A stretch of DNA of 17,433 nucleotides from CAZNKU01 sp045541135 (GTDB lineage Bacteria; Bacillota; Clostridia; Monoglobales; Firm-18). Each line of letters starts with the position of its first letter. Positions within the stretch are counted from its first letter, which is position 1. The position numbers and the translations under genes were made by a program. The DNA lies in contig JAZQIO010000080.1 in the NCBI GenBank assembly GCA_045541135.1, positions 1 through 17,433 of the forward strand, written 5' to 3'. This document shows, piece after piece, positions 5,880-13,629 of this stretch. Below the pieces are notes generated by a model. That model ran no database searches and had not been told where the DNA came from. It was given only the letters and a program-made list of their open reading frames with translations.

Positions 5880-7934
5880 TCACCTGATTTCAGGTTTTTC
5901 TCCTTCCTTAAAGACAATACTTACCATTCCCACCTGTGATGTTATATATTTGTTTTCGTTATCGTAATAAGTGTAGTTATATGTAGGGTGCACATAATAC
6001 GAGGCAGCATTATTTTCTGCCGCTATGCTGATATCCTTGCATTTGTCCGGTACGCTTATTACAGTACAGCTTCCCGCATCTGAAACGGTTTTATCCAAAG
6101 GCACTGCCACAACATCATCATAAATCTGTATAAGCAAGCTTTTTTCACCGTCTTTGGAATAAAATCTGAATTTTACATTGTCTATATAAAATTTATAATC
6201 ATTTTGATTATAATATAAAACCTCGCAATTTTCAAGGTGGAATTTTTCTTCTTTAAGCTCTGACGGTAAAACAACATATTTTACCTTTCTGACATCACAC
6301 AGTTCTTCAAGTCCGTTGTATCTTTTTGCGGAAGTATCTGTAATAATTACCGCAAAAATATTATCAACGCCAAGCCTTAAGGCATAATCCGCGGCATCAA
6401 ATCCGCAATCAACTAAAATATCACTTCCGCCTTCCGTGGTTATATGATGCATATTATAGTTTCCGCTGTTAATAAACCTTACGGTACTTACAACTTCCCC
6501 TGTCCCCGTACTAAGTATTCCGTTTACATAAATAACCGAAATTGCCAAAAGCGTAACAAGCATTTTACGATAACGCTTTTCAGCAAAAGCAAAATATGCT
6601 CCGCAAACAGCAATAATACACATTACAAACTGTCTTATAGTAGGTGCCGGAATGTAAAAATGTAAAAACTTCAATGATGCAAAAAATCTTACTATAATTA
6701 TTATAAGCTCTCCAACACCAAATGAAATATACATAAAATAAGGTATTAAGCACCCTATGTATCCAAATAAAACAACAAGCGGAACAAGAAATACAACAAT
6801 TATGTTGGCAAACACTGTGGTAACTGAAAATGTTCCGTAATAAAACAGTGTAACCGGCAGCATAAAGACTGTGGCTATCAGGGGCACAGCTATTAGCTGA
6901 TGTTTAAAATGTTCTGCAAAAATTACAAGTCCCAGTGTTGCAATAAAAGACATTTGAAATCCCGGAGAAGTTACATAATAGGGGTTTACAAGACATATTA
7001 TAATCCCCGCTATTACAAGATTCACCAAAGGGTCGCTTCTCCTTCTCATTGCAAACACACAGTAGCCGGAAACCGTCATAATTCCTGCGCGAAGCACAGA
7101 TGCACGCTCTCCTATAAACAGTGTGTACATAACCACAAGTATTATCATAAGAAGGGCATTTGCAATTCTGTTTTTCCGAAATCCTCTTGAAAACAAAATA
7201 AAAAAGGAAAGAAAAATTCCCATATGCAATCCCGAAACAGCCGTAACATGAGACGTGCCGGTAATGCTGAATGCATTTTTCACATCCTCATCCATATAAT
7301 CCCCATCACCTGTAAGCAATGCAATAACAAAGCCTTTGCTTTGTCCGGATGCACCAGTTCTGTTTATAAATTCCCGTATCCTTTCCCTTAGGGGTATTCC
7401 TATATCCCACAAAGAATTTACATCTTTATGTCCTGTTACTGTTATGTATTCACATTCCACATAGCCTACAATTCCGTAGACCGCATAATAAAGTCTGCTA
7501 TCAAAATCGCCGTTGTACTGTGCCGTTTCATAAGCCGAAAAAATGCCCGATATTCTGACAACATCCCCCTTATTCACTTCTTTATTTATGTAATTGTACG
7601 CCGTAATATTTCCCAGATCCGTATCTGCCACAAAGCGACTTTCCTCAACATCTGTCACTGTACCCTGCAGGGTTACTTCTGTTCCGCACAAAGGATAAAC
7701 CTTACCGAAAGTTTTATGATCGTAATATGCTCCGAAAGCCGATCCTATGCAAAAGGCAACCACAATTGCCATAACGCACATATTAGCTGACGTTACGGTT
7801 TTAAAAACAACAAGCTTTACCGCAAAGACAGCAAGTACAGCCATTACTATAAACAAAATATTTATTGTTGCAAATTTAATTCCGCAAAAGCATCCTAAAA
7901 GAAACACAATACATACCAAAGCAAATATGTTCAT
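5880..7934 (-). CDS. comEC: ComEC/Rec2-family DNA uptake channel with degenerate C-terminal MBL domain
   Basis: A 684-residue polytopic membrane protein. It has an N-terminal hydrophobic region (2-68), a DUF4131-like soluble segment (about 80-170), and the Competence-domain helices (about 200-470) with TGTSHVTAVSGLHMGI (225-240), the channel signature. It ends in a soluble domain (about 483-684). ComEC carries single-stranded DNA across the membrane, and in the full family the terminal metallo-beta-lactamase-like domain degrades the other strand. Here that domain is recognisable (RFINSGN, then DILVDCGFDAADYALRLGVDNIFAVIITD), but the expected T-H-x-H-x-D-H motif reads TDTSAKRYNG (532-541), so the metal ligands are absent. 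The ATG at 7932-7934 has GGAGGT upstream and lies 18 nt below a good promoter. An upstream in-frame start at 7985 would precede that promoter. No comEA is adjacent. Confidence 0.92.
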   Translation of the reverse strand: MNIFALVCIVFLLGCFCGIKFATINILFIVMAVLAVFAVKLVVFKTVTSANMCVMAIVVAFCIGSAFGAYYDHKTFGKVYPLCGTEVTLQGTVTDVEESRFVADTDLGNITAYNYINKEVNKGDVVRISGIFSAYETAQYNGDFDSRLYYAVYGIVGYVECEYITVTGHKDVNSLWDIGIPLRERIREFINRTGASGQSKGFVIALLTGDGDYMDEDVKNAFSITGTSHVTAVSGLHMGIFLSFFILFSRGFRKNRIANALLMIILVVMYTLFIGERASVLRAGIMTVSGYCVFAMRRRSDPLVNLVIAGIIICLVNPYYVTSPGFQMSFIATLGLVIFAEHFKHQLIAVPLIATVFMLPVTLFYYGTFSVTTVFANIIVVFLVPLVVLFGYIGCLIPYFMYISFGVGELIIIIVRFFASLKFLHFYIPAPTIRQFVMCIIAVCGAYFAFAEKRYRKMLVTLLAISVIYVNGILSTGTGEVVSTVRFINSGNYNMHHITTEGGSDILVDCGFDAADYALRLGVDNIFAVIITDTSAKRYNGLEELCDVRKVKYVVLPSELKEEKFHLENCEVLYYNQNDYKFYIDNVKFRFYSKDGEKSLLIQIYDDVVAVPLDKTVSDAGSCTVISVPDKCKDISIAAENNAASYYVHPTYNYTYYDNENKYITSQVGMVSIVFKEGEKPEIR

Positions 7935-7952
7935 ATATGTACCTCCGTCCAT

Positions 7953-7981
7953 ATTATTGCATATTACGACATAAAATTCAA
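7953..7981 (-). promoter_or_regulatory. Promoter of comEC-holA
   Basis: Minus strand: -35 TTGAAT (7976-7981), 17-bp spacer, -10 AATAAT (7953-7958) with TGC just upstream (extended -10). It lies 18 nt before the comEC ATG, giving a very short leader, and is divergent from the plus-strand promoter at 7996-8024. Confidence 0.6.
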
Positions 7982-7995
7982 CCAAAAACTTTATA

Positions 7996-8024
7996 TTTAC
8001 ACATTTGTTTTTTTGTGTTAAACT
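7996..8024 (+). promoter_or_regulatory. Possible promoter of the DnaD/helicase-loader operon
   Basis: Plus strand TTTACA (7996-8001), 17-bp spacer, TAAACT (8019-8024), about 50 nt upstream of the ATG at 8076. The -10 is weak (4 of 6). The start codon itself has CGGAG 8 nt upstream. Confidence 0.4.
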
Positions 8025-8075
8025 GTAATAGTACCCTTATTGTGTCCACAAATGATTTGAAACGGAGAAAATGAT

Positions 8076-8978
8076 ATGCAGGAATTTACATTACCACTGA
8101 ATTTTGTTGACAATTACATATTGAAGGCAAAACCGGAATATGCTATGGTGTACCTTTACGCATACCGTCACAAGGACAAAACAGAATTTTGCTCGCTGTC
8201 TTCAATATCAACGGCTTTAAAAATAGACATAAACACAGTTGAAAGTGCCGTAAAATACTGGACAGATGCAGGATTTAACATATTTAACGCCAAAGTTGAG
8301 CCGTCAGAAAAAAAGCCGGAATATACCTCAAAGGAAATTAACGAGCTTTTTAAAACAGATAAGGATTTTGAATTTTTACGTGACACTGTTGAAACTGTTT
8401 TGGGTAAGGCATTAACCTTGGGTAATTGTCGGACTTTGGCATGGATGTACAAAACTGTCGGGCTTGACATATCTACCATAATACTTATTGCAAACTATGT
8501 TAAAAAAATTAATAAACCACAGGTAAGATATATGGAACGCACCGCCGAAAAAATACTTGAGCAGGGTGCAAAAACATATCAGGATGCAGAAAAAATAATT
8601 GCCGCTTTAAAAAGCGACGAGGCTTACCGCAACAAACTAAAAAGAATGTTTGGAATAGACAGAGCACTAACACAAACAGAAAAACAAATTTTTGATTTGT
8701 GGCATCACGAAATAAAGCCGAAAGATGATGAGCTTATGCGGGCATATGAGGAATGTGTTAACCGCACAAAACAATATTCCGCCAACTATATGCACGGTAT
8801 TCTTGTCAACTGGAAAGACGGCAAAACCAAGCCAAAAAAAATTAACGACGTTCCAACACCAAAGGCTACAAAGTTCAATAACTTTGAGCCCTCAGGTAAC
8901 ATCGACTACAAAAAGCTTGAGATGGAAGCTTTAAGAAAACAGCTTGCAAGACTTAAGGAAGGTGAAAAAAATGGATAG
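8076..8978 (+). CDS. DnaD-domain replication initiation protein
   Basis: A 300-residue protein of the DnaD/DnaB (Gram-positive) primosome family. The N-terminal third (1-70) looks like a winged-helix domain (SLSSISTALKIDINTVESAVKYW). It is followed by two DnaB_2-type helical domains. The first is at about 92-165, with LTLGNCRTLAWMYKTVGLD and YMERTAEKILEQG. The second is at about 190-248 and ends in YMHGILVNWKDG, the Y-x-x-x-I-L-x-x-W signature. The charged tail probably contacts DNA or partners. Such proteins remodel DNA at the origin or restart sites before loader recruitment. The next gene encodes an AAA+ helicase loader and overlaps this one by 8 bp, matching the known DnaD/DnaC pairing in Clostridia. 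I left the symbol blank because the family has several paralogues. Confidence 0.88.
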   Translation: MQEFTLPLNFVDNYILKAKPEYAMVYLYAYRHKDKTEFCSLSSISTALKIDINTVESAVKYWTDAGFNIFNAKVEPSEKKPEYTSKEINELFKTDKDFEFLRDTVETVLGKALTLGNCRTLAWMYKTVGLDISTIILIANYVKKINKPQVRYMERTAEKILEQGAKTYQDAEKIIAALKSDEAYRNKLKRMFGIDRALTQTEKQIFDLWHHEIKPKDDELMRAYEECVNRTKQYSANYMHGILVNWKDGKTKPKKINDVPTPKATKFNNFEPSGNIDYKKLEMEALRKQLARLKEGEKNG

Positions 8979-9954
8979 TTTCAAAAGCGATATTCACAAC
9001 GATATAATGCGTGAATATGAATTTATACGTGCAACCAACGAAGCTACACAAAAAAACAACAAGACACAGGTGTATAACCATTTTCCGAGAATTAAGGAAA
9101 TAGACGAAGAACTTTCAACAATATCACTTAAGGCATGCAAAAGCATATTAAGTTCAGGTGCACAGCCGGAAGAAATTATAAAAAATCTGCAAACCAACAC
9201 CGAAAAGCTTGTAAATGAAAAAAATAATATTTTGCACAAAGCAGGTATCCCGTCTAACTTTATGGACGAAATATATAACTGTCCACGTTGTAAAGACAAG
9301 GGCAATTACAACAATAAATGGTGTGAGTGCTATTATGAAAAATTACAGAAGTATATGCAGAAAAAGTCAAATATCCGTGCGGACAAAATGCACAGCTTTG
9401 ATAAATTTGATATAATGCTTTATCCCGACACAGTAATTGCAGAATATAATGCATCACCCAGAGATATTGCAAAAAATGTTAAAAGTATTGCAGAAAGATA
9501 TTCCGACTTTGATTCCTCAATTTCCAGACAGCTTTTATTATTTGGAAGTACCGGGCTTGGAAAAACCTTTACATCCGAATGTATAGCAAGAGAGTTTATC
9601 AAAAAAGGAAAAGATGTGTACTACACATCTGCTCCACGACTTTTCTCCATATTTGAAGACTATAAATTCGGCAGGGATTCATCTGCCGAAGCAAAGGGCA
9701 TAATAGACTATATTCAAAGTGTCGATTTGCTTATTATAGACGACCTTGGCACAGAGTTTCGGACACAGTATACAGACAGTATTTTGTTTGACATTATAAA
9801 CTCTCGCACAAACGAAAACCGACATATGATTATAAGTACAAACTTAAATCCCACACAGCTTGAGCCAACATATTCCCAGCGTATTTCATCAAGAATTATG
9901 GGCAACTTTGAGCTTGTAAGATTTTTGGGAAATGATCTTAGAATAAACAAATAG
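8971..9954 (+). CDS. DnaC/DnaI-type AAA+ helicase loader
   Basis: A 327-residue ATPase of the DnaC/DnaI/IstB group, predicted to load the replicative helicase. The N-terminal helical region (1-100) is followed by a four-cysteine zinc-binding motif, C104-x2-C107 and C118-x-C120 (NCPRCKDKGNYNNKWCEC), as in DnaI. The AAA+ core carries Walker A GSTGLGKT (192-199), Walker B LLIIDDLG (253-260), sensor 1 STN (289-291) and the SQRISSRI segment (302-309) with the candidate arginine finger. The ATG at 8971 has AAGGAAGGTG upstream and overlaps the DnaD-domain gene by 8 bp. A TTG at 8944 is possible but lacks support. The transcript ends at the hairpin at 10001-10024. A transposon IstB role is unlikely because no istA is present and the zinc module is of the loader type. 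Confidence 0.9.
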   Translation: MDSFKSDIHNDIMREYEFIRATNEATQKNNKTQVYNHFPRIKEIDEELSTISLKACKSILSSGAQPEEIIKNLQTNTEKLVNEKNNILHKAGIPSNFMDEIYNCPRCKDKGNYNNKWCECYYEKLQKYMQKKSNIRADKMHSFDKFDIMLYPDTVIAEYNASPRDIAKNVKSIAERYSDFDSSISRQLLLFGSTGLGKTFTSECIAREFIKKGKDVYYTSAPRLFSIFEDYKFGRDSSAEAKGIIDYIQSVDLLIIDDLGTEFRTQYTDSILFDIINSRTNENRHMIISTNLNPTQLEPTYSQRISSRIMGNFELVRFLGNDLRINK

Positions 9955-10000
9955 TCAAGGGGCGATTCAAAGCATCCCCATAACTATTCACTAAAAATAA

Positions 10001-10029
10001 AAAGGACAGCATCCGCTGTCCTTTGTTAT
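10001..10029. terminator. Bidirectional terminator between the helicase loader gene and gdhA
   Basis: AAAGGACAGC (10001-10010) and GCTGTCCTTT (10015-10024) form a perfect 10-bp stem with loop ATCC. T-rich tracts follow on both strands (GTTATTTTT on plus, TTTATTTTTAG on minus), so it can end both convergent transcripts. It begins 47 nt after the loader stop and abuts the gdhA stop. Confidence 0.92.
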
Positions 10030-10031
10030 TT

Positions 10032-11375
10032 TTATACCAAGCCCTGAGCCTTCATAGCTTCTGCAATCTTCAAGAAGCCTGCGATATTAGCACCTGCAAC
10101 AAAGTTGCCTGCCATACCGTAATCTGCAGCAGCTTTACTTGTGTTTTTGTAGATGTTAACCATAATATCGTGAAGCTTTGCATCTACTTCTTCGAATGTC
10201 CAGCTGTATCTCATGCTGTTCTGTGACATTTCAAGAGCAGATGTAGCAACACCGCCTGCGTTTGCAGCCTTTGCAGGACCAAACAACAAGCCTGCACCCT
10301 GGAATGCAGCGATAGCTTCAGGAGTAGAAGGCATGTTAGCACCTTCTGCTACCGCATAGCAACCGTTAGCAATAAGCTTTTTAGCTGATTCTTCGTTAAT
10401 TTCGTTCTGTGTAGCACAAGGAAGAGCGATGTCACACTTAATACCCCAGATGCCTGAGCAACCTTCATGGTATTCAGCATTTGGATGTGTTTCAACATAT
10501 TCCTTAATTCTGCCTCTTCTACCTTCCTTAATTTCCTTTACAGCGTCAAGGTCGATACCGTTTGCATCGTAGATGTAACCGTTAGAGTCACTCATTGCAA
10601 CAACCTTTGCACCCAAAGTCATAGCCTTTTCACAAGCATAAATAGCAACGTTACCTGAACCTGAAATAACTACTGTTGCATCCTTAAATGACTTGCCTGC
10701 TTCTTTAAGCATTTCGTCTGTGAAATAGCATAGACCATAGCCTGTAGCCTGTGTACGAGCCAAAGAACCGCCGTATGTCAAGCCCTTACCTGTAAGAACA
10801 CCTGTATATTCATCACGAAGTCTTTTGTACTGACCGAACATATAACCGATCTCACGTGCACCTACACCGATATCACCTGCAGGTACGTCTGTGTCAGCAC
10901 CGATGTACTTGCTAAGTTCTGTCATAAAGCTCTGGCAGAATCTCATAACTTCGTTGTCTGATTTACCCTTAGGATCAAAGTCAGAACCACCCTTACCGCC
11001 GCCGATAGGAAGCCCTGTAAGTGAGTTTTTGAAAATCTGTTCGAAGCCAAGGAACTTAATAATACCTGAGTAAACTGACGGATGGAATCTAAGTCCACCC
11101 TTGTAAGGACCAATTGCACTGTTGAATTGTACACGGAACCCGCGGTTAATCTGTGGCTTGCCGTTGTCATCTATCCAAGGAACTCTGAAGTAAATAACTC
11201 TTTCAGGTTCTACAAGGCTGTCAATAACACCTTTTTCAATATATTCCGGATGAGCATCGATAACCGGTTCCAAAGATTCAAGTACTTCACGTACTGCCTG
11301 ATGGAATTCAGGTTCAGCAGGATTACGCTTTATAACTGTTTCCATCAAATTTTCCAAATATGCATTTTTGAACAT
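10032..11375 (-). CDS. gdhA: NADP-specific glutamate dehydrogenase
   Basis: A 447-residue hexameric-type glutamate dehydrogenase that reductively aminates 2-oxoglutarate with ammonium. Substrate-domain hallmarks are GPYKGGLRFHPSV (89-101), GLPIGGGKGGSDFDPKGKSD with catalytic K128, and DVPAGDIGVGAREIGYM with D168. The dinucleotide fold has GSGNVA (239-244). The later SDSNG (262-266), as in the E. coli enzyme (SDS), favours NADP+ over NAD+ and thus a biosynthetic role. The ATG at 11373-11375 has a perfect GGAGGAG about 6 nt upstream. An in-frame TTG five codons earlier lies inside that site and is rejected. It has its own promoter and a bidirectional terminator, so it is monocistronic. Nitrogen from its product can be passed on by the aminotransferase at 337-1521. 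Confidence 0.96.
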   Translation of the reverse strand: MFKNAYLENLMETVIKRNPAEPEFHQAVREVLESLEPVIDAHPEYIEKGVIDSLVEPERVIYFRVPWIDDNGKPQINRGFRVQFNSAIGPYKGGLRFHPSVYSGIIKFLGFEQIFKNSLTGLPIGGGKGGSDFDPKGKSDNEVMRFCQSFMTELSKYIGADTDVPAGDIGVGAREIGYMFGQYKRLRDEYTGVLTGKGLTYGGSLARTQATGYGLCYFTDEMLKEAGKSFKDATVVISGSGNVAIYACEKAMTLGAKVVAMSDSNGYIYDANGIDLDAVKEIKEGRRGRIKEYVETHPNAEYHEGCSGIWGIKCDIALPCATQNEINEESAKKLIANGCYAVAEGANMPSTPEAIAAFQGAGLLFGPAKAANAGGVATSALEMSQNSMRYSWTFEEVDAKLHDIMVNIYKNTSKAAADYGMAGNFVAGANIAGFLKIAEAMKAQGLV

Positions 11376-11405
11376 TTTTAACTCCTCCAATTCTATTATA
11401 TGAAT

Positions 11406-11434
11406 ATTTTACACCTAATTTTTTCATATTTCAA
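11406..11434 (-). promoter_or_regulatory. Promoter of gdhA
   Basis: Minus strand: -35 TTGAAA (11429-11434), 17-bp spacer, -10 TAAAAT (11406-11411), 30 nt upstream of the ATG. The remaining sequence to 11501 is AT-rich; I see no convincing terminator for the histidine kinase gene that ends at 11502. Confidence 0.7.
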
Positions 11435-11501
11435 TAGTAAATTAAGTATTTATGCAATTTTTTACCACTTGAATAGAAATTTTATAAAAATATTATTCAT
11501 T

Positions 11502-12872
11502 TTAGTTATTTTTATTAAATAAAGGTAACCGAACAGTAAAAACCGAGCCTTTGTTTATTACACTTTCAACCGATACCTTGCCTCCGTGAAGCTCGACTAT
11601 GCTTTTTACCATAGAAAGTCCAAGCCCGTTACTTCCGTATTCATCATTCCGCACATTATCCAAACGGTAAAAACGCCCCCATATTTTATCAATATGTTCC
11701 TTTGGAATACCGACTCCGTCATCCTTTACGGTTATGTTTACGAATCCACCCTCAGTATTGGCGGTCACAGCTACATTACCACCCTCAACACCATATTTTA
11801 TTCCGTTGCAGATTAAATTTTCCAGAACACTCATAAGAAGAATTTCATCTGCATACACAAAGGTATTTTCAGTTATATCCACAGAAACATCAATATTCTT
11901 TGCATCTGCCATACCCTTTACATTTTCGGTAGCGATGTCCGCAATCAAGCAAACGTCCACATTTTCGTACTTCAGCTTTTGTCTGTTGCCGTCTATTCTT
12001 GCCATAAGCAAAAGATGAGAAACCAGCTTTGAAATCTGGTTTGCTTTATCCACAATAGTTTGTGCAAGTTCTTTTTCCTTCACAGTATCTGCAATATCCA
12101 AAAGATATTCGCCCTGTGCCAAAATCACGCTTATTGGTGTGCGAAGCTCGTGAGATGCATCAGAAGTGAACTGTTTTTCCTGAAGCACCAGATTTTCTAT
12201 TTTATCCAGCATATTATTTAGGGTAACCGAAAGATTATTAAGCTCATCCTTTTTAGCATCCGGTGAAATGTCAATTCTCTGTTTCAAATCATTTTGCTCA
12301 CAAATGCTGTTTGCTGTATGCACTATGTTGTTTATAGGCATAAAGGCCTTGCGGGTGATGTAAAATCCTCCAAGAGCAGTTAAAAGTAAAACTATCGGAA
12401 CAATAATCAATATACTTGTATAGGCAGAACGTCCCAATATAACTGTTGAATTTACAGATTCAAAACCCCTTATCCAGAATCCTCCGTGCATTCCGGGCGG
12501 TGCAACTTTTTTTATATCATATACAACATATTCCTTCCCGTCAACAGTTTCACGACGAGGTTTGCCCTCTTTGAATTCTATGTTAGCAACATCGTACATA
12601 TACTGCCCTGCGATATATTCCCCATCTGTGTCATATATTGAAACATTTTTAAAATCCCTATTGCTGTTTACCGTATGAAACATACCCATAGGACCCTTAC
12701 CTGTTTTTTCGGATATTATTGAAACACGAAGCACAACATCCTTTTCAACATTGTCAATTGCCTGCTTGTATGAAACCGTTCCCACAAGAATAAGCACAAA
12801 GGCAATCAATATAAACATTAATGTTGTATACCATATGGTTATACGGGCTTTTATTGAAGTAATCTTTTTCAT
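11502..12872 (-). CDS. HAMP-domain sensor histidine kinase
   Basis: A 456-residue membrane histidine kinase. A first transmembrane helix (about 13-33) and a second (about 152-173) flank an extracytoplasmic sensor region of about 115 residues with no family I recognise. A HAMP linker (about 175-228) follows. The HisKA H-box FTSDASHELRTPIS contains the phospho-accepting His241. The ATPase domain shows the N-box ENLICNGIKYG (351-361), G1 DDGVGIP (384-390), the F-box region GRFYRLD and G2 GLGLSMVK (416-423). It is the second gene of a two-component operon, starting 2 nt after the response regulator stop, with AAAGGA inside the end of that gene. The stimulus is unknown. The position next to the VTC/DUF4956/beta-helix unit on the same strand suggests control of that unit (inference). 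Confidence 0.94.
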   Translation of the reverse strand: MKKITSIKARITIWYTTLMFILIAFVLILVGTVSYKQAIDNVEKDVVLRVSIISEKTGKGPMGMFHTVNSNRDFKNVSIYDTDGEYIAGQYMYDVANIEFKEGKPRRETVDGKEYVVYDIKKVAPPGMHGGFWIRGFESVNSTVILGRSAYTSILIIVPIVLLLTALGGFYITRKAFMPINNIVHTANSICEQNDLKQRIDISPDAKKDELNNLSVTLNNMLDKIENLVLQEKQFTSDASHELRTPISVILAQGEYLLDIADTVKEKELAQTIVDKANQISKLVSHLLLMARIDGNRQKLKYENVDVCLIADIATENVKGMADAKNIDVSVDITENTFVYADEILLMSVLENLICNGIKYGVEGGNVAVTANTEGGFVNITVKDDGVGIPKEHIDKIWGRFYRLDNVRNDEYGSNGLGLSMVKSIVELHGGKVSVESVINKGSVFTVRLPLFNKNN

Positions 12873-12874
12873 AA

Positions 12875-13543
12875 TTAAAATTCCTTTATAACATATCCCA
12901 CATTTTTTACTGTATGAAGTAATTTTTTATTGTAATTGCCGTCAATTTTCTTACGAAGGTGATGAATGTACACCTTAACAACATCGGAAGTACCTTCATA
13001 TTCGTAATTGTTTATATTTTCCTCTATTTTTTCCTTTGAAAGCACAATACCTTTGTTACGTACAAGAAATTCCAGCACCGCATATTCCTTTGAGGAAAGG
13101 CCTATAATATTACCGTTTCTTGTAACAACTCTTTTTTCTGTATCAATCGTTAAATCCCCTACCTCAAGTATGTTGCAAATACTGTCCTTCGGTCTTAACA
13201 TTGCCCTTATTCTGGCACAAAGCACACCAAAGGAAAATGGCTTTGTAAGGTAGTCATTTGCACCTTTGTCAAGTCCCGTTATAACATCCTCTTCCGAATC
13301 TCTTGCAGTAAGCATCAAAACAGGGGTTAATATTTTTTTGCTTCGTATTATGCCAAGAACCTCTAATCCACTTATTTTCGGAATCATCACATCAAGTATA
13401 ATTCCGTCATACTGAGTGTTTTCTATATAATACAAAGCATCCTCGCCGTCAAAACAGCTGTCAATAGTATAACCCGCCTTTGTAAGTCTTTCGGTAAGTG
13501 TCTTGTTAAGATTTTTTTCATCCTCTACAATTAAAAGTCTCAT
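12875..13543 (-). CDS. OmpR/PhoB-family response regulator
   Basis: A 222-residue transcription factor with an N-terminal receiver domain and a C-terminal winged-helix DNA-binding domain. Receiver residues are E7/D8 in IVEDEK, phospho-acceptor D51 in GIILDVMIP, T79 in MLTARD and K101 in YLTKPF. The DNA-binding part (about 125-222) has the OmpR pattern: LTIDTEKRVVTRNG, LSSKEYAVLEFL, and the recognition-helix and wing segment SDVVKVYIHHLRKKID followed by TVKNVGYV. The ATG has AGGTGAT upstream. A promoter at 13565-13593 lies just upstream. OmpR-family regulators usually bind direct repeats with 10-11-bp spacing, and such a repeat is present at 17250-17266 in front of the VTC gene. A regulatory link is inference. 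Confidence 0.95.
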   Translation of the reverse strand: MRLLIVEDEKNLNKTLTERLTKAGYTIDSCFDGEDALYYIENTQYDGIILDVMIPKISGLEVLGIIRSKKILTPVLMLTARDSEEDVITGLDKGANDYLTKPFSFGVLCARIRAMLRPKDSICNILEVGDLTIDTEKRVVTRNGNIIGLSSKEYAVLEFLVRNKGIVLSKEKIEENINNYEYEGTSDVVKVYIHHLRKKIDGNYNKKLLHTVKNVGYVIKEF

Positions 13544-13564
13544 AAAATCACCTGCCTTACATAC

Positions 13565-13593
13565 ATTTTACAACATTTTTTCCATAAAGTAAA
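13565..13593 (-). promoter_or_regulatory. Putative promoter of the two-component operon
   Basis: Minus strand: TTTACT (13588-13593), 17-bp spacer, TAAAAT (13565-13570), 21 nt upstream of the response regulator ATG. The -35 is only a partial match. It overlaps the region just after the hairpin at 13597-13623. Confidence 0.5.
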
Positions 13594-13596
13594 TTG

Positions 13597-13623
13597 ACGG
13601 CTTTACTAAAAAAGCAAAGCCGT
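13597..13623 (-). terminator. Hairpin after the beta-helix protein gene, probable weak terminator
   Basis: ACGGCTTT (13597-13604) pairs with AAAGCCGT (13616-13623), an 8-bp stem, 6 nt past the stop of the exported protein gene. The minus-strand tail (CAATTTACTTTA) is only moderately T-rich, so some read-through into the two-component genes is possible. Confidence 0.55.
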
Positions 13624-13629
13624 TTTATA

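Noticed and set aside
8971..9954. IstB transposition helper protein
   Set aside because: The DnaI-type cysteine motif, linkage to a DnaD-domain gene and absence of istA or terminal repeats favour a replicative helicase loader.
9958..9980. GGGG...CCCC hairpin just after the helicase-loader gene
   Set aside because: Only a 4-bp stem with a long loop; the strong 10-bp hairpin at 10001-10024 explains termination.
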